Assembly (NCBI GenBank): GCA_021770655.1
Contig: JAETQO010000003.1
Location: 45,090 to 109,089, forward strand
DNA: 64,000 bases
DNA from: Ruminococcus sp.
GTDB taxonomy: Bacteria; Bacillota; Clostridia; Oscillospirales; Ruminococcaceae
Direction: 5' to 3'
The notes under the pieces are model-generated. The model searched no databases. It saw only the letters and a list, made by a program, of their open reading frames with translations, and was not told the origin of the DNA. This document shows, one piece after another, positions 1 through 6,399 of this stretch. Positions within the stretch are counted from its first letter, which is position 1. Each line of letters opens with the position of its first letter. The translations under genes were made by a program, and so were the position numbers.

Positions 1-2
1 TA

Positions 3-155
3 CGTTATTTGAAAAATACAAATCCCTATTACGATGCAGTGAAACTAAATTCATATTTAACAGCCTCAGAAATACTCTGCCCAACTGTTCCTTGGATTCA
101 GTATACCATATTAAAGAAATTCTGGCAACGGTGCATAAAAGCTTTGGATATTTAA
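3..155 (+). CDS. C-terminal end of an unidentified protein (partial)
   Basis: An open frame enters from the left window edge and runs about 50 codons to a TAA. It reads like protein (Tyr/Trp/Lys mixture, segment PWIQYTILKKFW). I recognise no family and the N-terminus is outside the window. It could be a chance frame, because no promoter or RBS is visible here. It is followed by about 120 bp of AT-rich sequence without a gene. Confidence 0.3.
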   Translation, partial: RYLKNTNPYYDAVKLNSYLTASEILCPTVPWIQYTILKKFWQRCIKALDI

Positions 156-279
156 CTGCAATCCTGTAAATAACGCTTTATATACTTTAAGGCAACACCG
201 CAGTTGACCGCTTAACAATATGTAAAAATATATGAACCATGTAAATTTAGTAATAATACGAATTTCCGAAAAAAAATGC

Positions 280-308
280 TTGACAAATTACAGCGAAAAT
301 GCTATAAT
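280..308 (+). promoter_or_regulatory. Promoter of tRNA-Leu
   Basis: Perfect consensus elements: TTGACA at 280-285 and TATAAT at 303-308 with a 17 bp spacer, about 38 bp upstream of the tRNA 5' end. Confidence 0.9.
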
Positions 309-345
309 AATTAAGCTGAGTTCGTTAAGAACGGCAAAATGATAT

Positions 346-429
346 GCGGCAGTGCTGGAACTGGCAGACAGGCACGTTTGAGGGGCGTGTGTCCTTGACG
401 TACGGGTTCAAGTCCCGTTTGCCGCACCA
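346..429 (+). tRNA. tRNA-Leu(GAG)
   Basis: The acceptor stem GCGGCAG pairs with TTGCCGC. A long variable arm, a T arm with GGTTCAAGTC and an encoded CCA end are present. The anticodon stem CACGT/GCGTG encloses the loop TTGAGGG, giving anticodon GAG, which reads CUC/CUU. The gene has its own consensus promoter. tRNA-Leu 3' ends are common integration targets, and element-type genes (Fic, integrase, XRE) follow, so this may be the element's attachment side. I did not find an obvious second copy of the tRNA 3' end. Confidence 0.93.
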
Positions 430-439
430 AAAGATATAG

Positions 440-473
440 CAAAGTTCGTAGAACAAGATTTCTGCGAACTTTG
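440..473 (+). terminator. Hairpin after tRNA-Leu
   Basis: A 9 bp perfect stem, CAAAGTTCG/CGAACTTTG, with a 16 nt loop begins 10 nt after the tRNA. The following sequence is TTCTAATATC rather than a clear T run, so it is a weak terminator or a processing hairpin. Confidence 0.4.
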
Positions 474-479
474 TTCTAA

Positions 480-1010
480 TATCTAAAAAAGAACAAACGC
501 ATTGTTTGATTGATTCAAAGGCACTCGAACTGAATGCCCTTGAATCAGCCAAGCAAACAGCCTGACTGAATATATAAAATTATCGTAAAGATAAGATTAT
601 GTTAGTCAATATAATGAAGTTTCCCTTTGGCAAAGTCACTTTTGACCCCTCTGCAGTGATGTCATTTGACAGCGGACTGGACTGTGACACCGTAAGGTTA
701 CATCGGCACGAGGTTATTGCCCTTGCTTTGTTACTTTCACAGGTAGCTCACACCACAGTGTTTATACTCGCTGAGACTGCTCTGAGCAGTCTGTCACGGC
801 GCACATTGAGTTAGCTGTCAAAAGGCAGGCTCGCAAAGGCGAAGCTGTTACAATGCAACTGATAAAATCAGCAGTTATTAGTGATTTCGCAAAGATTACA
901 TTTCATTATTTCTTTATTATGCGTCCAGCCGATAGGTCCTCAAAAAAGTGGGAGCTTTTAGTGCCTATCGGGATATATATCAACCATATTTGGTTAATAC
1001 CAAAAACAAA
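480..1010. other. Region without a supported gene
   Basis: Two small plus-strand ORFs (599-814, 71 aa; 853-1056, 67 aa) lack convincing ribosome binding sites and known motifs. I see only short dyads, for example CCGATAGG at 929-936 paired with CCTATCGG at 964-971. It may be a decayed part of the mobile element. Confidence 0.4.
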
Positions 1011-1044
1011 AGAGTGTCCCACAGCCGTAAACTATGAAACACTC

Positions 1045-1073
1045 TTGACACTATGACAAAATCGTGTTATAAT
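1045..1073 (+). promoter_or_regulatory. Strong promoter with overlapping dyads, upstream of a candidate small RNA
   Basis: TTGACA at 1045-1050 and TATAAT at 1068-1073 with a 17 bp spacer, both perfect. Two dyads overlap it: AGAGTGT (1011-1017) with ACACTCT (1039-1045) at the -35 edge, and ATCGTGTT (1061-1068) with AACACGAT (1076-1083) straddling the -10. Such dyads are typical operator positions for a repressor. Confidence 0.75.
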
Positions 1074-1079
1074 GAAACA

Positions 1080-1215
1080 CGATAAGTTGGCATTCACTAA
1101 ATGTTTTCATAGTTGAGGGAACAACTGTGAATTCAGGGCGTAGGGCTTTTGGTAGAAGTTCTGCGCCTATGTGGGTGCTTATTATTTTTAATAAAATACC
1201 CACATTTATAGTATA
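1080..1215 (+). ncRNA. Candidate structured small RNA
   Basis: Downstream of the perfect promoter there is no ORF with an RBS, but three consecutive hairpins. They are AGTTG/CAACT (1111-1126), GGCGTAG/CTGCGCC with an inner CTTTT/AGAAG stem (1137-1167), and GTGGGT/ACCCAC with an inner TTATTA/TAATAA stem (1171-1203). The last is followed only by a weak T-rich stretch. I cannot match it to a named RNA family. Plausible roles are a plasmid-type counter-transcript, a type I antitoxin RNA or another element regulatory RNA. The RNA ends are inferred, not seen. Confidence 0.45.
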
Positions 1216-1354
1216 CCATATATTATATAACTTGTCAATGGTTTTATGAAAAAATTTCAATTTTTATGTGTTCAGTTCATTGACAACTGAACATTGATAA
1301 GCTCGATTGATAAATAAATGCAGATCAGATGACATAATATTATAAGTATAAAAA
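1216..1354. other. AT-rich spacer with one dyad
   Basis: No gene is seen. One clear dyad, GTTCAGTT near 1270 with AACTGAAC near 1285, lies in otherwise AT-rich sequence. Confidence 0.4.
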
Positions 1355-1386
1355 AATAAGCCGCAGTGTTTGAACTGCGGCTTATT
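1355..1386 (-). terminator. Rho-independent terminator of the Fic gene
   Basis: A 13 bp stem runs AATAAGCCGCAGT at 1355-1367 against ACTGCGGCTTATT at 1374-1386. It is followed on the minus strand by TTTTTT, 30 bp beyond the fic stop. A T-rich stretch on the plus strand means it may also stop plus-strand transcription. Confidence 0.85.
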
Positions 1387-1387
1387 C

Positions 1388-1409
1388 TTTTTTGTCCCGG
1401 GACAAAAAA
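1388..1409. repeat. Palindrome copy 1 (TTGTCCCGGGACAA, extended to 22 bp)
   Basis: Perfect palindrome with core TTGTCCCGGGACAA at 1392-1405, extended by T6/A6 arms. It lies between the fic stop codon and its terminator. Identical 14 bp cores occur at 2394 and 3775. Two of the three sit at the 3' ends of genes and one between divergent promoters. Confidence 0.9.
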
Positions 1410-1417
1410 GAGGAGTA

Positions 1418-2293
1418 TTATGAAATACCATTTTTCTTAGTTAAGTCAAGTGTTTCGTCATTATCGATATATAATTGCTTATTGTCCAAACAGTGAGTAC
1501 CGTTATTTATAAGATTATCAAAAAAACGATACAAATAAATCGGTTCTGATTCTATACCACAGCGAACATTGCTATAATTTGCCCGGACAAGAGCATTTCT
1601 GAAATATAACGAGTTATCTTTGAACAAGTCATTGTTTATATCAAATCCCATAGAATTGAGATACTTCTGAATAAACAAAGCAGTGGTCCTTGTATTGCCC
1701 TCTCCAAACGGATGAACTTGCCATATTCTTGATGCAAATGTTGCTATTCGTTCAACTTGAGCTGATGCTGTCATTTTGGTATATTTCTGCGAACGCTCCT
1801 CATTAAAATCATATTGCAACGTATCAGCTATCATTCTATGATCGGCGTAAATGACAGACTCACCATTCAACACAGGCTCTTTTTTGCTTATATTGTAATC
1901 ACGAAAATTTCCTATATATTTTCCGCCCAATCCAATATCAACGCCATAAAACAAATCCTTGTGATATTGTTTCAATGTAAGAAAGCTGAAAGCAAAAGCC
2001 TTGTCATTGAGTATTCTAACCATTCTCAGAGATACTTCATCTGCTTCTTTTTCAAAAACATTCACCTTATCTTCAGGCATTTTTCTATAATAACTATTCA
2101 GATTCTCCTCAACCTTGTCATAAGACAGAGAACCTTTTATATTCTCTTTTGCCAGTGAAACCATATATTCAGACGGAACAAGATTATCTACCGCCTGCAA
2201 ACCGAACGCCGTATTCCAGTTTTCCTGTTTTAATTTTGAATTTGTACTTTCTCCGATTTTTTGATACTTTATTTCATCAAGATATTCAGCCAT
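1418..2293 (-). CDS. Fic domain protein with VbhA-like N-terminus
   Basis: A 291 aa Fic-fold enzyme, a family that usually transfers AMP from ATP to a target hydroxyl. The catalytic motif HPFGEGNTR is at residues 194-202, with Thr at the position that is Gly in the textbook HPFxxGNGR, a common variant. Residues about 25-70 resemble an antitoxin VbhA-type helix domain with GLQAVDNLVPSEY (31-43). The inhibitory Ser/Thr-x3-Glu-Gly/Asn appears there as LQAVDN, so Asp replaces the usual Glu. The start is supported by GAGGAGG 7 bp upstream. It is monocistronic, with its own promoter and terminator, and divergent from the integrase. A toxin or effector-type AMPylator carried by the element is likely. 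The target is unknown and activity is untested. Confidence 0.88.
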   Translation of the reverse strand: MAEYLDEIKYQKIGESTNSKLKQENWNTAFGLQAVDNLVPSEYMVSLAKENIKGSLSYDKVEENLNSYYRKMPEDKVNVFEKEADEVSLRMVRILNDKAFAFSFLTLKQYHKDLFYGVDIGLGGKYIGNFRDYNISKKEPVLNGESVIYADHRMIADTLQYDFNEERSQKYTKMTASAQVERIATFASRIWQVHPFGEGNTRTTALFIQKYLNSMGFDINNDLFKDNSLYFRNALVRANYSNVRCGIESEPIYLYRFFDNLINNGTHCLDNKQLYIDNDETLDLTKKNGIS

Positions 2294-2325
2294 TGAAAGA
2301 CCTCCTCATTTGATACCTTGCTTAT

Positions 2326-2355
2326 ATTTTACCATAAAAACAGCACATATGTCAA
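2326..2355 (-). promoter_or_regulatory. Promoter of the Fic gene
   Basis: On the minus strand, TTGACA (2350-2355) and TAAAAT (2326-2331) with an 18 bp spacer, ending about 30 bp before the fic start. Confidence 0.65.
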
Positions 2356-2393
2356 ACGGCTATGATGTTTCTTCCACATTTTCAATATCCGAA

Positions 2394-2407
2394 TTGTCCC
2401 GGGACAA
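2394..2407. repeat. Palindrome copy 2 (TTGTCCCGGGACAA)
   Basis: A 14 bp perfect palindrome between the divergent fic and integrase promoters. It is 16 bp upstream of the integrase -35 and about 38 bp upstream of the fic -35, where a shared regulator site would sit. Confidence 0.9.
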
Positions 2408-2423
2408 AATATGTCATAATATA

Positions 2424-2451
2424 TTGCAAAATGGGAAAATGATGATATAAT
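2424..2451 (+). promoter_or_regulatory. Promoter of the integrase
   Basis: TTGCAA (2424-2429), a 16 bp spacer and TATAAT (2446-2451), about 50 bp before the TTG start. Confidence 0.55.
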
Positions 2452-2502
2452 AATATAAGAACAATTCGTAAGGAACAGTATTCTACAGGAGGCAATATAT
2501 TA

Positions 2503-3699
2503 TTGGACGAAAATTCTTTAACGCTGGCACAATGCAAAAAAATTATTATTTTCCTTATGGATCAAATCAACAAAAAAGATGAGTTGATTGCAGAACTTCA
2601 AAAGCAAAGCTCTCAGCTCACCGCCTCATTGTTTGATATACAAGCCCGGAACAATCTTCAATCGTTGGCACAAACAACAAAAAAAGGTGAAAATAATAAA
2701 ATACAAATGACCTTCAAAGAGTGTTCCGATCTTTGGCTTGAAGAATACGCTAGAAAAAATCATAGAGGAACAACTCTATATGCAGAAGAAATACTTGCAA
2801 GAAGAGTCGTAAGCGTACTCGGGAACACGAATATAAGCGAATTTACAAGTGATGATTTGCAAAAATATATAAATAAGCTTGCTGAAAACGGGGCAAATAT
2901 AACGAATGGAAATCCGCTGTCACGCAAAACCATAAAACACCATTTGACATATCTGCACAATATTTTTAATTTTGCAGAATTTAAAAAATTTATTTCATAT
3001 AACCCTTGTGAAAAACTCTACATTCCCAAAATTGACGGAAATGGGCAGACAATGCAGTCAAAAACAATAGAAATTTACAGCTTGGATGAAGCCAAAGACT
3101 TATTAAAAATGCTTGCAAAAGCGCCATTTAAGTACCAGATCTTTTTCACACTTGCTATATATACCGGTCTCAGACGCAGCGAGTTACTGGGACTTGAATG
3201 GAAAGATATAGACTTTGTAAACAACAGGATAAGAATTCAAAGAACGTCCAATTACACGAAAATCAAAGGCATATACACAGATGTTACAAAAACAAAAAAA
3301 TCCGCACGCACTGTTGATATACCGCCAGAACTATCTAAGTTGCTGAAACTTTATCAAAATGCACAATCCAACGAACTCAAAAAGAATGCCGAAAAAGGCA
3401 TTACAATAGTAAAATCCGATAGGTTATTCGTGAAAAAAGATGGCAGCCCAATGAATCCGGCAACTCCATACAGTTGGCTTAAACGGACCTGTCAGCGCCG
3501 AAACTTCAAATTTTATGGTGTGCATACATTTCGTCATCTTAATGCTAGTCTGCAAATAAGCGCCGGAGTTGATACGGTCTCTGTAGCTGCCGTGTTAGGA
3601 CACTCAACGCCGTCAACCACACTTAACATATATAGTCATTGCTTCGACGATGCCGCAGAAAAAGCTTGTAATGCCGTTTCTGCTGCGCTCAAAGACTAG
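2503..3699 (+). CDS. Tyrosine site-specific recombinase (integrase)
   Basis: A 398 aa integrase that would cut and join DNA through a phosphotyrosine to integrate or excise the element. All catalytic parts are visible: Arg in TGLRRSE (about 224), a Lys in TKTKKSART (about 264), HTFRH (341-345), LGHS (His 367) and the nucleophile Tyr 377 in IYSH. A SAM-like core-binding domain covers about 70-165. Unusually, residues 1-55 form a Leu/Lys/Glu-rich coiled-coil-like segment instead of the usual arm-binding domain. The start is TTG with AGGAGG upstream. Its position next to tRNA-Leu suggests it is the integrase of the 0.4-6.5 kb element. It appears intact. Confidence 0.93.
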   Translation: MDENSLTLAQCKKIIIFLMDQINKKDELIAELQKQSSQLTASLFDIQARNNLQSLAQTTKKGENNKIQMTFKECSDLWLEEYARKNHRGTTLYAEEILARRVVSVLGNTNISEFTSDDLQKYINKLAENGANITNGNPLSRKTIKHHLTYLHNIFNFAEFKKFISYNPCEKLYIPKIDGNGQTMQSKTIEIYSLDEAKDLLKMLAKAPFKYQIFFTLAIYTGLRRSELLGLEWKDIDFVNNRIRIQRTSNYTKIKGIYTDVTKTKKSARTVDIPPELSKLLKLYQNAQSNELKKNAEKGITIVKSDRLFVKKDGSPMNPATPYSWLKRTCQRRNFKFYGVHTFRHLNASLQISAGVDTVSVAAVLGHSTPSTTLNIYSHCFDDAAEKACNAVSAALKD

Positions 3700-3771
3700 G
3701 CTATTATTTGTTAGCTTCAACTTATTTTTCTTTTCTTGCCCTCTACACCTAAAATGAGATAGAAATAGCTG

Positions 3772-3791
3772 AAATTGTCCCGGGACAATTT
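3772..3791. repeat. Palindrome copy 3 (AAATTGTCCCGGGACAATTT)
   Basis: A 20 bp perfect palindrome 73 bp after the integrase stop, sharing the 14 bp core of the other two copies. It is followed by the convergent XRE gene. A terminator role is unlikely, since the dyad has almost no loop. Confidence 0.9.
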
Positions 3792-3848
3792 ATTATCAGC
3801 TTCGTCCAATGTTCTTGCTCATTCTTTTTCACAGTTTTCCTCTTTCTC

Positions 3849-4094
3849 CTACTCCTGTTCGTACCTCAATCGAGATAGCTGATATTGTGTTTCCAAACAG
3901 CTCAGATCCATAACAGATACGTTATACAACCTCGAAAAAACGATAAAATACGTTGTCATTACTGTGGTCGACAGAACCTTGCCTTCTTCAACGTTCTTAA
4001 AATACCGTGATGATAAGCCAAGCTCCGCCGCCACGTTTTGCCTACTCAGACCATTGTTTTCTCTCAATTCAATCAAATATTCTCTACGCAGCAT
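3849..4094 (-). CDS. XRE-family helix-turn-helix regulator
   Basis: An 81 aa protein with a Cro/CI-type HTH over about residues 5-60 (RENNGLSRQNVAAELGLSSRYFKNVEEGK). GGAGGT lies 6 bp before the ATG. It is short, with a charged tail, and probably represses element genes. It lies between the integrase and the replication-like gene, downstream of the latter on the same strand. A small plus-strand RNA is predicted antisense to its leader. The triple palindrome is a candidate binding site, but that link is inferred only from proximity. Confidence 0.8.
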   Translation of the reverse strand: MLRREYLIELRENNGLSRQNVAAELGLSSRYFKNVEEGKVLSTTVMTTYFIVFSRLYNVSVMDLSCLETQYQLSRLRYEQE

Positions 4095-4120
4095 AAGAAT
4101 ACCTCCAAAAAATTTAAATT

Positions 4121-4240
4121 TTATCTAAAAAAGAGGAAAAGGCGGCTGGAATAACAATAAAAATCAAGATCTATTGATCCTGTATAGTTATAACCAAAGT
4201 AAAATAAGACAAAGATAAAGTCTTAACCTTTTTTAGATAA
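4121..4240. repeat. Long-spaced 13 bp inverted repeat in an AT-rich region
   Basis: TTATCTAAAAAAG (4121-4133) is perfectly mirrored by CTTTTTTAGATAA (4228-4240), 94 bp apart, upstream of the XRE gene. The interval and its right flank contain several GTTATAA-type words and AAAGATAAAGTC-like stretches. This could be a regulator or initiator binding region or a small origin beside the winged-helix gene. The function is not demonstrated. Confidence 0.5.
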
Positions 4241-4317
4241 TAATACATAGTGGGTTATAAATATGAGGGTTCAAATTAACCACTACCCTTACACAAACAA
4301 AATTTTTGCCAAAAGGC

Positions 4318-4346
4318 TTGACAAAGTTTATTATCTGTGCTATTAT
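4318..4346 (+). promoter_or_regulatory. Promoter of a candidate small RNA
   Basis: TTGACA (4318-4323), a 17 bp spacer and TATTAT (4341-4346). The next features downstream are a hairpin and a terminator, with no CDS on this strand. Confidence 0.7.
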
Positions 4347-4352
4347 ACAAAT

Positions 4353-4430
4353 GTGTAAAGTGGTTGACCTTATTTTTAAGGTTATAACATTGACTGTGGA
4401 GCTTAGTGTGTGTGGGCTCCACTTTTTTTT
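4353..4430 (+). ncRNA. Candidate about 78 nt small RNA, antisense to the XRE leader and the end of the wHTH gene
   Basis: Between a good promoter and a strong terminator lie about 78 nt without a credible ORF. The RNA would contain a first hairpin, ACCTT-ATTTTT-AAGGT (4367-4382), flanked by GTT/AAC. The terminator hairpin GTGGAGC (4396-4402) / GCTCCAC (4416-4422) is followed by eight T. It is transcribed against the two minus-strand genes and overlaps the last 28 nt of the winged-helix gene. This size and layout resemble copy-control or regulatory antisense RNAs of plasmid-like modules. Confidence 0.5.
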
Positions 4431-5011
4431 ATGTTCCCAACCACTCTCAGCACAACAAAATAAGTGTTATCGGTGTAATCGCCACATCTTGTTTTCTTTC
4501 TTTGCTTTCTTATAAGTCCTTTTTCTATTAGTTCTTTTATCAATGAACACACACTGTTCTTATTTAAATTCAGAATATTTACAAGATCGTTAAGCGGCTG
4601 ATAAAATCTCGCTATATCATTGCAAATAAGCTTGCAAAATACCGCATAAACATAAAAAAGCTTAGGCTTCAAATCGGAAGAATAAGCTTTTTTATTATTT
4701 ATGTAGAAATAGTCCTTGCTCAGATCATAAGGCTTTAACGCATAGTGATACGCCCCTAAATGCCCATCAGAGCCGTCCAAACGATATTTATAAGTGATTA
4801 TGCCCATTTCCTCAAGGCGGCGTACAGAGCGTTTAACGCTTGCCACAGAGCATTTGCAGACAGCGGCTATGGTTTCCTGTTTAATGCAGACTTCATACCC
4901 ATTTTTGCTGAGTCTTGTGTATCCATTAACAAGGCTATACAGCTTACAGGCAACTGCAAAATCCGTAAAGTTGGAGCGGAACATTTCCAGAAAGCTTACC
5001 GGTATACGCAT
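4403..5011 (-). CDS. Double winged-helix protein, replication-initiator-like
   Basis: About 202 aa from the ATG chosen here (5011). GAGGTG lies 6 bp upstream, whereas the ORF-track GTG start at 5020 overlaps that site. Two HTH-like segments are visible: CIKQETIAAVCKCSVASVKRSVRRLEEMG (about 45-75) and PLNDLVNILNLNKNSVCSLIKELIEKG (about 140-170). Each is followed by a wing-like basic stretch. Tandem winged helices are known in plasmid initiators, and many Clostridia elements carry such helix-turn-helix proteins. It sits upstream of the XRE gene with an AT-rich inverted-repeat region nearby. A transcription factor role is the alternative. Confidence 0.6.
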   Translation of the reverse strand: MRIPVSFLEMFRSNFTDFAVACKLYSLVNGYTRLSKNGYEVCIKQETIAAVCKCSVASVKRSVRRLEEMGIITYKYRLDGSDGHLGAYHYALKPYDLSKDYFYINNKKAYSSDLKPKLFYVYAVFCKLICNDIARFYQPLNDLVNILNLNKNSVCSLIKELIEKGLIRKQRKKTRCGDYTDNTYFVVLRVVGNIKKSGAHTH

Positions 5012-5038
5012 CATTTTCACCTCAATTCTTTTTGCAAT

Positions 5039-5066
5039 AAAAAAAAACCTGACATTTTTATTCAGG
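5039..5066 (-). terminator. Terminator downstream of the 32-codon signal-peptide ORF
   Basis: Minus-strand hairpin ACCTGA/TCAGGT (5061-5066 with 5046-5051) followed by a run of T (A run at 5039-5046 on the plus strand). It lies just downstream of the small ORF and upstream of the winged-helix gene start. Confidence 0.7.
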
Positions 5067-5118
5067 TCTTTATACTGATTTATTTTTTATAAACTTCGAT
5101 TGTTGTTTCCAGTCAAGT

Positions 5119-5217
5119 CTATGTTGCTGCTGAAACATTCGCCGCCAGAGTGGTCATTCCTATCGCCGCCGCGAGCATTGCCGCCGTGCAGCGTTTTAAT
5201 ATTTTTTTGATCTTCAT
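5119..5217 (-). CDS. 32 aa peptide that is almost only a signal peptide
   Basis: ATG at 5217 with AGGAG 8 bp upstream; TAG at 5119-5121. The peptide has a basic N-terminus (MKIKKILKRC), a hydrophobic Ala/Leu/Met core and an Ala-x-Ala-like end (NVSAAT), so it resembles a Sec signal peptide with nothing after it. It lies between two minus-strand terminators. It may be the stump of a truncated secreted protein, or a genuine exported peptide such as a signal-peptide-derived pheromone. It is too short for the ORF track. Confidence 0.45.
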   Translation of the reverse strand: MKIKKILKRCTAAMLAAAIGMTTLAANVSAAT

Positions 5218-5238
5218 TTGCATTACTCCTTTGTTTTT

Positions 5239-5276
5239 GCAAAGAAAAAAGAGCCGAATTTTCGACTCTTTCTTTG
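5239..5276 (-). terminator. Terminator of the sigma-like gene
   Basis: Minus-strand hairpin AAAGAGTCGAA/TTCGGCTCTTT followed by TTTTCTTTG, starting 16 bp beyond the stop codon at 5292. Confidence 0.75.
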
Positions 5277-5291
5277 CTTATTCAGTTGTTG

Positions 5292-6032
5292 TTAGTCCTC
5301 TGTGAGAAACCATATTACCGTGCCGTCAAAACCTACATTAAACTCAATATCGCCTGCGTATTTCAGAGCATTGTTTCCGCTGTAAATCTCCCACCTGTTA
5401 AACAGTCCGTAGTCGATGACGTGCAGGCAGTTCTCTCTTGTTTCGCATACTATACCGTATACCTCATCTTCATTTTCCGCATGGTCAATCAGCCAACTGC
5501 TGTCTGCGTCAACATATGCGTCTGTGTGAGCATATGACAGGTCTGTCATACGCTGTTTTCGTTTATGGATTGCCACTTGCGATACAGCGTATTTCTTTGC
5601 TGTGTCCCGCTCGGTAAGACCGGCATAAAACAGGTCATGGATCAGTTCCTGTTCATCTTCCGACAGCAAAGAAAGGCATTCCGCGAGCTTGTCCGACATG
5701 ATCTTATGAATTACCTGCTCATCCACAGGTTCGCTGTTATCGATCAGAATATCCGTACCGCTGAATTCATCCGTGGTGAGCATATCTACGGAAATATCTC
5801 CGTTCTGTGCCGACCGTCTGTCCAGATACTGCTGTCTGTTTTGCGCTCGGTAAAACTCGGTGTACTGCTCCTGCGTTACTTCCATAAGCATTCCATGCAG
5901 AGGGATGAATTTCCGACCTTCATAGGTTATATCCGTGTCCCGTCTGCGGCACAGCTCCGAGTAAGTGATTTCCTCATAGCCGTCCTGCGAGAGAATAAAG
6001 CATTTTGAATTGGCATATTTATCGTCTGCCAT
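5292..6032 (-). CDS. Sigma-70 region 4-like element protein with a foreign C-terminal extension
   Basis: 246 aa. Residues about 1-165 look like the small sigma-like proteins of conjugative transposons. They end in a region-4 HTH (LSEDEQELIHDLFYAGLTERDTAKKYAVSQVAIHKRKQR). Such proteins normally stop within about 10 residues of this point. Here about 85 further acidic and aromatic residues follow (DADSSWLIDHAENEDEV to VIWFLTED) with no recognisable domain. The frame is uninterrupted, so this looks like a deletion fusion of two element genes. RBS GGAGG is 8 bp before the ATG. Upstream lie a tiny leader ORF and hairpins that may attenuate it. Confidence 0.65.
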   Translation of the reverse strand: MADDKYANSKCFILSQDGYEEITYSELCRRRDTDITYEGRKFIPLHGMLMEVTQEQYTEFYRAQNRQQYLDRRSAQNGDISVDMLTTDEFSGTDILIDNSEPVDEQVIHKIMSDKLAECLSLLSEDEQELIHDLFYAGLTERDTAKKYAVSQVAIHKRKQRMTDLSYAHTDAYVDADSSWLIDHAENEDEVYGIVCETRENCLHVIDYGLFNRWEIYSGNNALKYAGDIEFNVGFDGTVIWFLTED

Positions 6033-6134
6033 TTAGGTTTCCTCCAATCAATCGTTTTGAAAAGCTGCAAAACGATTGACATGGAGGGCTGCGACAGCCC
6101 ACGCTGTGAAGTGCGGGAATACCGCTAAATGCAA

Positions 6135-6178
6135 AAACGCACCTGCATAGCGACAAATTTCGCCGTACAAGTGCGTTT
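6135..6178 (-). terminator. Hairpin/attenuator-like terminator before the sigma-like gene
   Basis: The minus-strand stem AAACGCAC (6171-6178) / GTGCGTTT (6135-6142) has further pairing inside and TTTTTGC at its end. It lies between the 25 aa leader ORF and the sigma-like CDS, as in transcription attenuation. Confidence 0.5.
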
Positions 6179-6266
6179 AGTTCATTGTATTTATGGTATA
6201 TAGGTTCAGGGCAAAAACCGTAATATTCCTGTAGGAAATAGTGGTTGCTTTTTAATTTGCTGCCAT

Positions 6267-6344
6267 TTAAGAACCTATGTAGGTTATAGCTTCATATTCG
6301 CTGCTCATCACAAGCAGCGGAACGCCGAGAATAGTCCAGCGCAT
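6267..6344 (-). CDS. 25 aa possible leader peptide
   Basis: ATG at 6344 with GGAGGTG 6 nt upstream; TAA at 6267. Sequence start MRWTILGVPLLVMSSEYEA. It sits on the same strand as, and upstream of, the sigma-like gene, between two hairpins (6400-6436 and 6135-6178). No family is known to me. It may be a leader peptide coupling translation to downstream transcription. Confidence 0.4.
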   Translation of the reverse strand: MRWTILGVPLLVMSSEYEAITYIGS

Positions 6345-6399
6345 AAAAAACACCTCCAATCTAAAAAACTCGGATTGAAGGGTGTAGGCGTGTTGAATT

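Noticed and set aside
1051-1260. 69 aa minus-strand ORF over the candidate small RNA
   Set aside because: No RBS, and it crosses strong hairpins; the plus-strand promoter and structures explain the locus better.
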